Part shown: positions 43,351 to 51,379 of the stretch, in pieces | How the letters are laid out: every line of letters starts with the position of its first letter | Numbering within the stretch: position 1 is the first letter of the stretch | Source: Niabella soli DSM 19437 | GTDB lineage: Bacteria; Bacteroidota; Bacteroidia; Chitinophagales; Chitinophagaceae | Assembly (NCBI RefSeq): GCF_000243115.2 | Contig: NZ_CP007035.1 | Coordinates: forward strand, 992,001 to 1,056,000 | DNA: 64,000 bases | Direction: 5' to 3' | Notes under the pieces: generated by a model | Databases searched by the model: none | Told to the model about the DNA's origin: nothing | Seen by the model: only the letters and a program-made list of their open reading frames with translations | Position numbers and translations under genes: made by a program

Positions 43351-43650
43351 ATGTACTTTATTGAAAAAACCATAGAATTTGACAAATGGCTGAGGAAATT
43401 GAGGGACTTACGTGCAAAAGCAAAAATTTTGTTTAGAATTCAAAAATTGGAAAATGAAGAACATTTTGGCGATTGTAAATCTGTTGGAAATGGAATTAAT
43501 GAATTGAAAATTAACTATTCGAAAGGTTATAGAATCTATTTCAAAGAAACAAATGGGAAAATTATCATTTTGCTCATCGGAGGAGACAAATCGAGCCAGC
43601 AGAAAGACATTGAAAAAGCAAAAGAAATTTGGGAAAAATTGAAGAAATAA
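43351..43650 (+). CDS. RelE/HigB-type toxin (addiction module killer protein)
   Basis: This protein has 99 residues from ATG 43351. MYFIEKTIEFDKWLRKLRDL, FRIQKLENEEHFGDCKSVGN, GINELKINYSKGYRIYFK and LIGGDKSSQQKDIEKAKEIW match the small RelE/ParE-fold group often called addiction module killer or HigB-like. Such toxins cleave mRNA at the ribosome. The antitoxin gene begins 3 bases after the stop, in the toxin-first order of HigBA-like pairs. Base composition is AT-rich, consistent with acquisition. Confidence 0.9.
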   Translation: MYFIEKTIEFDKWLRKLRDLRAKAKILFRIQKLENEEHFGDCKSVGNGINELKINYSKGYRIYFKETNGKIIILLIGGDKSSQQKDIEKAKEIWEKLKK

Positions 43651-43653
43651 AAA

Positions 43654-43938
43654 ATGGAAACCTCAAAATTTGATATTGCAGATTATTTAGATAGCAATGA
43701 GACGATTGCTGAATATCTTAATGTACTTTTAGAAGAAGGAAACGAGTCTGAAATAATTGCAGGAATCGGGCATATCGCAAAAGCGATAGGAATGACTAAA
43801 ATTGCTGAAGAAACAGGGCTTAGCCGGCCAAGCTTATACAAAGCCTTATCTGAAGGTGCCAGGCCTCAGTTTTCAACAATAATGAAAATTTTGAAAGCCG
43901 TAGGCGGGCAAATCAGAATAGCTCCCATATCTGCTTAA
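43654..43938 (+). CDS. HigA-like antitoxin with helix-turn-helix
   Basis: This 94-residue protein is the partner of the toxin just upstream. SKFDIADYLDSNETIAEYLN, GHIAKAIGMTKIAEETGLSR and PSLYKALSEGARPQFSTIMK are typical of the addiction-module antidote family, in which the helix-turn-helix binds the operon promoter and neutralises the toxin. The spacing of 3 bases implies coupled translation. Confidence 0.92.
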   Translation: METSKFDIADYLDSNETIAEYLNVLLEEGNESEIIAGIGHIAKAIGMTKIAEETGLSRPSLYKALSEGARPQFSTIMKILKAVGGQIRIAPISA

Positions 43939-43940
43939 GA

Positions 43941-43985
43941 AGATTGTAGAATAAGATGCTTTCAAAAGAAAGCCCTCTACAATCT
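43941..43985. terminator. Nested hairpin between antitoxin and acyltransferase genes
   Basis: AGATTGTAGA and TCTACAATCT form a perfect 10-bp outer stem, and GCTTTC/GAAAGC pair inside across AAAA. It begins two bases after the antitoxin stop and covers the stop codon of the convergent acyltransferase gene, so it may end both transcripts. It has no long T-run. Confidence 0.5.
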
Positions 43986-45104
43986 AATAAATACCTTCCT
44001 CCTATAAAGAAAATACCCCACCAGCCAGCATATCAACATAAAACTTACGGACCACAATAAAGAGGGAATATGTCCCGTTCCTAACTGGCCGAAGCTTCCG
44101 TCGTACAGTACTTTAAAAAAAGTGCGCTTGTCCGGGACATGCCAGGCAGACAGCAATATCGGTACCACTTCGCTGAACAGGTAAATGAATAGCGCATTTT
44201 TCCCGAATACCTCGAAAAAGAAAACGCCTGTCCGTTTTTCTTTAAAATCGATGAAATACAGGATAGTGGCAATAATCAGGCAATCGAGTCCCGTGGTCAG
44301 ACAAACAAAACTGCTGGTCCATAGTTTTTTATTAACCGGGAAAGCGAGGTTCCACAAATAACCCAGCGCCACTAATAAAAATCCGGCGACTGCTAACCGG
44401 GCCAGCATCTCATAGCTTTTCGGATTCTTGCGAATATGAATCCCCGCCAGGTACCCAATCAATACATTTACAATGGCAGGGAAGGTGCTTAAAAATCCCT
44501 CCGGATCAAAAGCGCGCGCAGGATCTTTTATATATAAGTGATCCCTGGTAAATAATAGTATATCCAGTTTGGTTTCGGCAGCGCCATTTACGGTGTAGTC
44601 GCCAAAAGCCATCATAATAAACCAATAGCCCAGCAACAGGCAAATACTCGTAATGATGATCGTTCTCGCGGATGCGAAACGAATGATCAGTGCGCCAATC
44701 CCATAACAAAGCGCAATGCGTTGTAATACGCCAAAGATCCGGGTTTCACCGATGGGGAAGGGGCGTATATTGTTTTGCGCATCTATTTTTACAAAAGGCA
44801 GCCAGTACATCAGGTAGCCGATCAAAAACAGCAGACAGGTCCTTTTAATTATTTTAGTAAGTACTTCTTTATTGGATTGCTGATCCCATTTTGATTTTGA
44901 AAAAGCTATGGCATTACCCACCGCGAATAAAAAAGAGGGAAATACCAGGTCGGTTAAAGTAAACCCGTTCCATTGTGCGTGCCTTAATTCAGGGAAGGGG
45001 TTGGGGCCGCCCGTATTTACAATGATCATAAAGCAGATGGTCATTCCCCGGAAAATATCAAGGGCCAGGAACCGGCCCGGTTTAGCCACAATCGGATTGT
45101 TCAT
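43977..45104 (-). CDS. DUF5009 / NagX-like membrane acyltransferase
   Basis: This 375-residue protein has about 10 membrane helices. RFLALDIFRGMTICFMIIVN, then GFTLTDLVFPSFLFAVGNAI, RIFGVLQRIALCYGIGALI and GYLAGIHIRK are typical of the heparan-alpha-glucosaminide N-acetyltransferase-like group (DUF5009/DUF1624). Such proteins are thought to acetylate sugars at the membrane. A decayed copy of its 3' end lies at 43185-43275 on the other side of the toxin-antitoxin module. Confidence 0.88.
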   Translation of the reverse strand: MNNPIVAKPGRFLALDIFRGMTICFMIIVNTGGPNPFPELRHAQWNGFTLTDLVFPSFLFAVGNAIAFSKSKWDQQSNKEVLTKIIKRTCLLFLIGYLMYWLPFVKIDAQNNIRPFPIGETRIFGVLQRIALCYGIGALIIRFASARTIIITSICLLLGYWFIMMAFGDYTVNGAAETKLDILLFTRDHLYIKDPARAFDPEGFLSTFPAIVNVLIGYLAGIHIRKNPKSYEMLARLAVAGFLLVALGYLWNLAFPVNKKLWTSSFVCLTTGLDCLIIATILYFIDFKEKRTGVFFFEVFGKNALFIYLFSEVVPILLSAWHVPDKRTFFKVLYDGSFGQLGTGHIPSLLWSVSFMLICWLVGYFLYRRKVFIRL

Positions 45105-45160
45105 TTGTTTTAAATTGACGTACCTAAAATAAAATGAAACGGTGGCTTGTCCAAAAAAAA

Positions 45161-46243
45161 TTACAATTCGATCAAATGGAAATCGATGCCCAGCGCCTGC
45201 ATGTGCCGGGTAATGCGCTCCTTATTGGTGTCGGTTATAAAAACCTGGCCATCGTTTTCAACGCAGACCTTTGCCAATAGATTACTGATCCGCTCTTCAT
45301 CCAGCTTTTCAAAAACATCATCCAGTAAAAGAATGGGCGAAAATTTTTTCTCGGATGCCAGTAGTTCTAGCTCGGTTATTTTTAAAGCAAATAACAGGCT
45401 CTTGCGCTGCCCCTGTGAAGCTATATTTTTAAAGGGTTGCACGCCTAATTGAATATTGATATCATCCCGGTGTATGCCAACCGTGGTGCGGCCCAGTATG
45501 CCATCTTTCTGCCGGGATGCCTGCAACAGCTCCCCAAATTCCGTTTCCAGCAACCGGCTTTCGTACAACAGGGAAAGATATTCTTCCTGTTGAGCAATTT
45601 CGGTATACAGGCGCTTTACTTTTGGAAGAAAGCTCATTAGCGCGTCGCGGCGTTTTGAAAAAATAAAAGTGCCGGGAGGCGTAAGCTGGTCATCCAATAC
45701 CGTTAAAAGCGCTTCGTCAAGAGTTCCGGTTTCAGCAGCCGTTTTTAAAAAGCTATTCCGCTGTTGGATAATTTTATTATAGCTGATCAGTTGTTTCAAA
45801 TATTCCGGGTCAAGCTGGGAGAGCAGGGCGTCCATAAAGCCTCTCCGTTCTTCGCTGCCGCCGGTTATTAAAACCGCGTCATCCGGCGCAATTACCACAC
45901 AGGGATAGCGGCCAATATGTTGGGAAAATTTATCATAAGGCGTTTCATCAATTAAAAATTCTTTCTTACCCGTTTCCCTTAAAATGCAAACGGCTTTTTC
46001 TTCCTGGCCACTCAGGGTAAACTGCCCCTCAATACGGAAGCCCCGGGCGCCCTGCTGTACATTGATGGTATCGGTATTACTGAAATAACTTTTGGTAAAA
46101 CACAAATAATGGATGGCGTCCAGTATATTGGTTTTTCCCATCCCGTTATTGCCACAGATAGCCACCACCTTCTTCGGGAAGTCGAAACTCCGGTTGGTGT
46201 AATTTTTAAACTGTAAAAGCGATATGGAATGCAATTGCAACAT
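45161..46243 (-). CDS. recF: DNA replication and repair protein RecF
   Basis: This 360-residue SMC-like ATPase helps load RecA at gaps. I place the start at 46243 (MLQLHSISLLQFKNYTN), which matches RecF N-termini; upstream codons in frame look non-coding. The Walker A is GNNGMGKTNILDAIHYLC. VIAPDDAVLITGGSEERRGF, then GILGRTTVGIHRDDI, the signature SQGQRKSLLFALK and LLLDDVFEKLDEER (Walker B/D-loop) are present. The divergent pdhA lies beyond a gene-free hairpin-rich region. Confidence 0.95.
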   Translation of the reverse strand: MLQLHSISLLQFKNYTNRSFDFPKKVVAICGNNGMGKTNILDAIHYLCFTKSYFSNTDTINVQQGARGFRIEGQFTLSGQEEKAVCILRETGKKEFLIDETPYDKFSQHIGRYPCVVIAPDDAVLITGGSEERRGFMDALLSQLDPEYLKQLISYNKIIQQRNSFLKTAAETGTLDEALLTVLDDQLTPPGTFIFSKRRDALMSFLPKVKRLYTEIAQQEEYLSLLYESRLLETEFGELLQASRQKDGILGRTTVGIHRDDINIQLGVQPFKNIASQGQRKSLLFALKITELELLASEKKFSPILLLDDVFEKLDEERISNLLAKVCVENDGQVFITDTNKERITRHMQALGIDFHLIEL

Positions 46244-46720
46244 CTGTTGATCAAAACTAGTGGTAATTACTGATTTCTCATTTCTGATTTGCCCGTTTTC
46301 CTGCCGGAATATGGAGAAAGCAGATGGGATCATCAGCACAAAAGATGTTTGTAATTCGTGCCTGCACGAATGGGACAGGCGCGCATTTGCGCCAGCTTTT
46401 ACATTTATGCGTTCGCACTGCTGATTCCATACCCACAGGGCAAACGCATATAAATTTTTTAGAGCCGTTGGCTCGATTTGTTTTCGTAAAGCCGTGCTTT
46501 AGCGCGGCTTCGTGAACCAAACGCTGAACGAAGTGCCATCGGCACGGTTCTCTACCGTCTTTGGCTACTCTCCAAATGGCTTTAAACCCATTTTTTAACT
46601 ATCTTTTCGAGGCAACGCCTCTCTATTGGCACTTCTTTTAATTTTGATGCGTTTGACCTGATTCCATACCCCGGAAATCCGAAAATTTCCCTTACATTTG
46701 CTACTCAAAATTTTAGACGC
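46244..46720. repeat. Micro-hairpin array between recF and pdhA
   Basis: No gene is supported. From 46355 to 46621 at least six short hairpins occur in a row: TTCGTGC/GCACGAA (46355-46370), GGCGC/GCGCC (46378-46393), GAGCC-GTT-GGCTC (46462-46474), AAGCCGTGC/GCGCGGCTT (46489-46510), GTGCC-ATC-GGCAC (46533-46545) and GAGGC-AAC-GCCTC (46609-46621). The phrase CTGATTCCATACCC occurs twice (about 46421 and 46659), flanking most of the array. A similar array lies at 54.6-54.8 kb. Confidence 0.6.
46693..46700 (+). promoter_or_regulatory. Candidate -7 box for pdhA
   Basis: TACATTTG fits TAnnTTTG and lies 20 bases before the GTG start of pdhA. The same octamer precedes ypdA and rnpB. Confidence 0.5.
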
Positions 46721-47716
46721 GTGGCAACAAAATTTTCAAAAGAAACCTACCTGTATTGGTATGAGCTGATGGAGCTGATTCGCACTTTTGAGCTTACAGC
46801 CGAGGAAAAGTATAAAATGGAAGGGAAGATCCGCGGTTTTTTCCACGCCTATGTAGGCCAGGAAGCCATCGCAGCAGGATGTATGACTGCTACTAAACCC
46901 GAAGATATTTTTATCACTGCTTATCGTGACCACGGTCTGGCGATTTCAAAAGGTGTTTCTGTAGACAGTTGTATGGCGGAATTGTACGGTAAAGCCACCG
47001 GCTGTGCGAAAGGAAAAGGAGGAAGCATGCACTTTTTCGGAAAAGAGCAGCATTTTTTTGGCGGTCATGGTATTGTAGGAGCGCAGATCGGAACCGGAAC
47101 AGGCCTGGCTTTTGCCGAGCAGTACAAGGGAACCGATAACGTGGTGCTTTGTTTCTTTGGAGATGGTGCCGCCCGTCAGGGGATTTTACATGAATCCTTC
47201 AACCTGGCCATGCTGTGGAAGCTACCGGTAATTTATATCTGCGAGAATAACAACTATGCCATGGGTACTTCGGTAGAAAGAACCTCCAATATCCATGACA
47301 TTTATAAATTAGGCTCCGCTTATGATATGCCCTCGGAAATGGTAGACGGAATGAATCCGGAAATCGTTCATGACGCCGTGGCCAAAGCGGTAAAAAGAGC
47401 ACGCGAAAAAGGCGGTCCTACCTTATTAGAAATTAAAACTTACCGCTATAAAGGACACTCTATCAGTGATCCGCAGAAATATAGAACCAAGGAAGAAGTA
47501 GATGAGTATAAGGCGAAAGATCCTATCAATCAATTAAAAAAATATATCCTGGACAACAAAATTCTTACTGAAGCCCAGGTGAAAGAAATCGATACTCGTT
47601 GCGAGGAAGTGGTTGCGGCCTCAGTAAAATTTGCTGAAGAAAGCCCCATCCCGAACGATGATGAGGTATTAAAAGATGTATATGTGGATCAGAACTATCC
47701 ATTTATCGTAGATTAA
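46721..47716 (+). CDS. pdhA: Pyruvate dehydrogenase E1 component, alpha subunit
   Basis: This 331-residue protein starts at GTG 46721. It binds thiamine diphosphate through GDGAARQGILHESFNLAMLW ending in CENNNYAMGT. YVGQEAIAAG, DHGLAISKGV and KGKGGSMHFFGKEQHFFGGH are E1-alpha signatures, and YRYKGHSISDPQKYRTKEEV contains the phosphorylation-loop equivalent. It forms the E1 heterotetramer with PdhB, encoded 40 kb away at 5.6 kb. The lipoyl transferase and E3 genes are not in the window. A TPR gene follows after 24 bases. Confidence 0.95.
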   Translation: MATKFSKETYLYWYELMELIRTFELTAEEKYKMEGKIRGFFHAYVGQEAIAAGCMTATKPEDIFITAYRDHGLAISKGVSVDSCMAELYGKATGCAKGKGGSMHFFGKEQHFFGGHGIVGAQIGTGTGLAFAEQYKGTDNVVLCFFGDGAARQGILHESFNLAMLWKLPVIYICENNNYAMGTSVERTSNIHDIYKLGSAYDMPSEMVDGMNPEIVHDAVAKAVKRAREKGGPTLLEIKTYRYKGHSISDPQKYRTKEEVDEYKAKDPINQLKKYILDNKILTEAQVKEIDTRCEEVVAASVKFAEESPIPNDDEVLKDVYVDQNYPFIVD

Positions 47717-47740
47717 AACTAACAATTAATATATATTAAA

Positions 47741-48439
47741 ATGACGGATAAGCGTAGCATAGGTACTGTAAATGAGCATAATGCAGGATCTGACGCAATG
47801 GACAACTTGAAAGTATTCTGGCTGCAATATGGAAAAAAAGTCAGCCTTGTTTTGGGAGCCGTGGTAGTAGTGGTTGCCGGCTATATGCTTTATAAATCAT
47901 TTGTACAGAAGCCCAAGATCGAGGAAGCCCTGGATAAAGGATTTAAAGCTGAAGAATATTACAGGAAAGACTCTTTTAACCTGGCATTGAACGGTGATGG
48001 TGTAAATCCCGGGTTTGTTGCCATCGCTAATAAATACAGCGGTACCCCCATGGGCAACCTGGCAAATTTTTATGCAGGTGTTTGTTATATTAAGCTGAAT
48101 CAGAATGATAAAGCCGTAAAACATCTTAACGAATTCAAGTCTGATTCCAAACAAGTACAACAGCGGGCTTACAAATTATTGGGCGATGCTTATGGCGACC
48201 TGGGCAATGGGGCCAAAGCGTTGGAAAATTATAAGAAAGCGGCCACCGAATTCGAATCAGATCAGATGGCATCGGCTGATGCACTGTTCAGTGCTGCTTA
48301 CCTTGCGCAACATATATTGAATGACAAAAAGCAGGCGATAGACCTGTACACCCAGTTAAAACAAAAATACCCGCGTACCCAACAAGGTTTTGACGCCGAT
48401 AAATACCTGGCGCAACTGGGGGTATATAATGTAAACTAA
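47741..48439 (+). CDS. Membrane-anchored tetratricopeptide repeat protein (YfgM-like)
   Basis: This 232-residue protein has a cytoplasmic N-terminus, one membrane helix (VSLVLGAVVVVVAGYMLYKS) and a helical TPR region (GNLANFYAGVCYIKLNQNDK, AYKLLGDAYGDLGNGAKALE, ADALFSAAYLAQHILNDKKQ). The layout recalls YfgM, an ancillary protein of the Sec translocon and the outer-membrane protein chaperone network. Its stop codon overlaps the ribH start (TAATG), so the two are co-translated. Confidence 0.85.
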   Translation: MTDKRSIGTVNEHNAGSDAMDNLKVFWLQYGKKVSLVLGAVVVVVAGYMLYKSFVQKPKIEEALDKGFKAEEYYRKDSFNLALNGDGVNPGFVAIANKYSGTPMGNLANFYAGVCYIKLNQNDKAVKHLNEFKSDSKQVQQRAYKLLGDAYGDLGNGAKALENYKKAATEFESDQMASADALFSAAYLAQHILNDKKQAIDLYTQLKQKYPRTQQGFDADKYLAQLGVYNVN

Positions 48440-48915
48440 TGGCAACACAAGGAAACAGTTCTTTATACACTATTGATGCGGGCATTCTTAAAACGGATGC
48501 CTGTGTTGTTTTGGTGAAAACAGAATGGAACGCTCCAATAGTGGACGCGCTCGAAGAAGGTTGTAAACGTGTCTTTGAACAGTACAAAGTACAATATCAG
48601 ACATTGATCGTTCCCGGGGCAGTGGAGCTGCCGTTTGCGATCAAGCGTCATTGGACACGCACGCATGCCCAGGGCGGACCAGATGCCTTTATAGCGTTGG
48701 GCTGTGTGATAAAGGGCGACACTCCACATTTTGATTATGTGTGCGATACAGTCACCCAGGGAGTATTACAGCTAAACCTGTCGCTGCCGGTGCCTACTAT
48801 TTTTGGCGTACTCACGGTTAATACCGAAGTGCAGGCACGGGAACGTATCGGAGGGGTGCACGGGCACAAAGGGGAGGAGGCCGCCATTACGGCTATAAAG
48901 ATGATCAATTCTTAA
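48439..48915 (+). CDS. ribH: 6,7-dimethyl-8-ribityllumazine synthase
   Basis: This 158-residue enzyme performs the penultimate step of riboflavin synthesis. VVLVKTEWNAPIVDALEEGC carries the Trp/Asn substrate site. VPGAVELPFAIKRH, then FIALGCVIKGDTPHFDYVCD with the catalytic His and PTIFGVLTVNTEVQARERIG are in family order. It overlaps the TPR gene by one base. No other rib gene and no FMN riboswitch are seen nearby. Confidence 0.95.
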   Translation: MATQGNSSLYTIDAGILKTDACVVLVKTEWNAPIVDALEEGCKRVFEQYKVQYQTLIVPGAVELPFAIKRHWTRTHAQGGPDAFIALGCVIKGDTPHFDYVCDTVTQGVLQLNLSLPVPTIFGVLTVNTEVQARERIGGVHGHKGEEAAITAIKMINS

Positions 48916-48920
48916 ATGAG

Positions 48921-49010
48921 GGATACTGGTCACTGGATGCTTGATCCTGGATCGACAACCATCAACATCAGGAATCCAATATCCAGTATCTAGTATCGAG
49001 CATCCAAAAT
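48921..49010. repeat. Word repeats between ribH and lutA-like gene
   Basis: Variants of ACTGGATGCTTGATCC, GGATCGACAACCATC, CAATATCCAGTATCTAGTAT and CGAGCATCCA follow each other. They are degenerate copies of ATCCAGTATC-type words without a clear hairpin. Confidence 0.4.
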
Positions 49011-49053
49011 CTGCCAGGCGATTAAAGAATTTAAAGTAAATCCGCAGAATAAA

Positions 49054-49773
49054 ATGAACGTACAGCTATTTATACCCTGTTTTGTAGACCAGCTTTATCC
49101 GCAGACCGGCTTTAATATGATAAAAGTGCTGGAAAAGTTTGGATGCACCGTTTCTTATAACGCGGAGCAAACCTGTTGCGGGCAGCCGGCTTTTAATGCA
49201 GGCTTCTGGGAAGAATCAAAAGCCGTATGTTCAAAGTTTCTGAATGATTTCAGCGGAGCTGATTATGTGGTAGCGCCCAGTGCAAGCTGCGTAGGCTTTG
49301 TACGAAATTATTATCCCAAATTGTTCGACAATTCTTCTGTGCACAATGAAGTTAAAGCGCTCGGCGCCCGGATCTATGAGTTCTCAGATTTTCTTATCAA
49401 TGTTTTAAAAATAGCCGATACCGGTGCTACATTAAGAGGCAATGCCACCTATCATGACAGTTGCGCTGCCCTGCGGGAATGTAAAATAAAATCGGAGCCC
49501 AGAACCTTGCTTTCCCATGTGCGCGGTCTGATAGTAAATGAAATGAACGATGTGGAAACCTGCTGTGGCTTTGGCGGCACTTTTGCCGTAAAATTTCCCG
49601 GCATCTCCATCAATATGGGTGAACAAAAAGTGGAGAATGCCATCGCCACTGGTGCCGAATATCTGATCAGCACCGACCTTTCCTGCCTGATGCATTTACA
49701 GGGCTATATCGACAATAAAAAATATGCTATAAAAACCATGCACCTCGCTGACGTACTGGCTAGTGGATGGTAA
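49054..49773 (+). CDS. LutA-like (Fe-S)-binding oxidoreductase subunit
   Basis: This 239-residue protein contains the paired CCG-type metal motifs: CFVDQLYPQTG, TCCGQPAFNAGF, CVGFVRNYYP in the first half and YHDSCAALRECKI, then ETCCGFGGTFAVKF in the second. It matches LutA/YkgE, a subunit of the L-lactate oxidation complex LutABC. No lutB or lutC lies nearby, so it may pair with distant partners or act in another glycolate/heterodisulfide-type reaction. Confidence 0.85.
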   Translation: MNVQLFIPCFVDQLYPQTGFNMIKVLEKFGCTVSYNAEQTCCGQPAFNAGFWEESKAVCSKFLNDFSGADYVVAPSASCVGFVRNYYPKLFDNSSVHNEVKALGARIYEFSDFLINVLKIADTGATLRGNATYHDSCAALRECKIKSEPRTLLSHVRGLIVNEMNDVETCCGFGGTFAVKFPGISINMGEQKVENAIATGAEYLISTDLSCLMHLQGYIDNKKYAIKTMHLADVLASGW

Positions 49774-49780
49774 AAGAATC

Positions 49781-49814
49781 AGACCTGTGAGGTTTTGGTA
49801 AACCACACGGGTCT
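49781..49814. repeat. ACCTGTGAGGTTT palindrome, copy 1 (imperfect)
   Basis: AGACCTGTGAGGTTT pairs with AAACCACACGGGTCT with two mismatched positions across TGGT. It lies 8 bases after the lutA-like stop and probably acts as a terminator. Perfect copies of the same family occur at 58.4 and 60.6 kb. Confidence 0.65.
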
Positions 49815-49916
49815 GGCTGTTATTTCCCATTTTCAATAATATGTGTTTTCGGATTAATTATATAGCAGAATTGCTTTATATTTAGTTCTCTTGATTTTAT
49901 TAAAACGCAATTTAAA

Positions 49917-51275
49917 ATGGAAAAGAAAATTCTTTTGAACGAGAAGGACATGCCTACTCAATGGTATAACATCATTGCCGACATGCCCAATAAGCCCCTG
50001 CCGCCGCTGCACCCCCAAACCAAACAACCCATCAGCGGTGAAGATCTGGCGCCTTTGTTTCCCATGGAGCTGATCCAGCAAGAGGTTTCTGCAGAACGAT
50101 ATATTGATATTCCCGAGGAGGTGCAGGAAGCCTATCGTATCTGGCGGCCGACGCCACTCATCAGGGCTACAGAACTGGAAAAAGCACTGCAAACAGATTG
50201 CAAAATTTATTACAAATATGAGGGCACCAGTCCCAGCGGTTCGCATAAACCCAATACGGCCATTCCCCAGGCTTATTATAATAAAAAGGCAGGTGTAAAA
50301 CGGATCATCACTGAAACCGGAGCCGGACAATGGGGCACGGCGCTTAGTTTTGCCTGCAGCCATTTCGGTATCGATTGTGAAGTGTACATGGTGCGCATCA
50401 GCTATGATCAAAAACCGTATCGTAAAATACTGATGAATACTTTTGGGGCTAAAGTTTATGCCTCGCCCAGCACCAATACCCAGGCCGGGAAAAACGCCCT
50501 GGAGGCCAATCCCAATACACCCGGGAGCCTGGGACTTGCAATATCCGAAGCCATTGAAATAGCTGCAGGGGATGCCGATACCAAGTATTCATTAGGCTCT
50601 GTATTGAATCATGTGCTGTTACATCAAACCATCATCGGGCAGGAAGCAAAGAAACAATTGGAATATACCGGTGATTACCCGGATGTGATCATTGCGCCGT
50701 TAGGCGGCGGCTCCAACTTCGCCGGACTTTCTTTTCCGTTTATAAAAGATAAAATTTCAGGCAAGCAAATGCGTTGTGTTGCGGTAGAACCGGCGTCCTG
50801 TCCCAAATTGACCAAAGGAAAATTCATGTACGATTTTGGCGATACGCAGGGGTACACTCCCTTATTGCCGATGTATACATTGGGGCATACCTTCACACCC
50901 GCGGCCATACATGCAGGGGGATTGCGTTATCATGGCGCCAGCGTATTGTGCAGTCAACTGCTAAAAGACGGACTAATTGAAGCCAATGCCATCCAGCAAC
51001 TGGAATGCTTTGAAGCCGGTATTTTGTTCGCCAAAGCTGAAGGCATTGTTCCGGCGCCGGAAGCGAATCATGGTATTGCCCAGGTAATACGCGAAGTGAA
51101 CCGGGCTAAGGAAGAAGGTGTAAAAAAGACGATCCTGTTCAATTTATGTGGGCATGGCTTTGTGGATATGGCAGCCTACCAGGATTATTTCGCAGGCAAA
51201 CTGGTGAATCATTCTTTTACTGATGAAGAATTAACCGGTGCCCTTAAAGATATTGAGGCGCTGCAGCCGCAGTAA
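49917..51275 (+). CDS. trpB2: TrpB2-type tryptophan synthase beta chain-like protein
   Basis: This 452-residue PLP enzyme is longer than the usual TrpB1 (about 400), with the extra N-terminal part typical of TrpB2. RPTPLIRATELEKAL, KYEGTSPSGSHKPNTA (PLP Lys), TETGAGQWGTALSFACSHFG and IIAPLGGGSNFAGLSFPF are present. TrpB2 can convert indole and serine to tryptophan without TrpA. No other trp genes are nearby, so it may salvage indole or have another role. A strong terminator follows. Confidence 0.92.
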   Translation: MEKKILLNEKDMPTQWYNIIADMPNKPLPPLHPQTKQPISGEDLAPLFPMELIQQEVSAERYIDIPEEVQEAYRIWRPTPLIRATELEKALQTDCKIYYKYEGTSPSGSHKPNTAIPQAYYNKKAGVKRIITETGAGQWGTALSFACSHFGIDCEVYMVRISYDQKPYRKILMNTFGAKVYASPSTNTQAGKNALEANPNTPGSLGLAISEAIEIAAGDADTKYSLGSVLNHVLLHQTIIGQEAKKQLEYTGDYPDVIIAPLGGGSNFAGLSFPFIKDKISGKQMRCVAVEPASCPKLTKGKFMYDFGDTQGYTPLLPMYTLGHTFTPAAIHAGGLRYHGASVLCSQLLKDGLIEANAIQQLECFEAGILFAKAEGIVPAPEANHGIAQVIREVNRAKEEGVKKTILFNLCGHGFVDMAAYQDYFAGKLVNHSFTDEELTGALKDIEALQPQ

Positions 51276-51299
51276 AAAGGTTATGTTATTTTTTATCCG

Positions 51300-51332
51300 G
51301 GCGGTCTTTTGCTTTATGGAAGACCGCCTTTT
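51300..51332 (+). terminator. Intrinsic terminator after trpB2
   Basis: GGCGGTCTT and AAGACCGCC form a perfect 9-bp stem around an 11-base loop, followed by TTTT. It lies 25 bases after the stop codon. Confidence 0.82.
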
Positions 51333-51379
51333 GATAATCAGGCTACCTGTAGGTCGGCTTCCGTTTTAAAAGACATTAT

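Noticed and set aside
46278-46520. Short frames on both strands between recF and pdhA
   Set aside because: They run through the micro-hairpin array; their Cys/Arg-rich products reflect the palindromes, not a protein.
49917-51275. Part of a tryptophan operon
   Set aside because: No other trp gene is adjacent and the protein is the TrpB2 form, often found alone.
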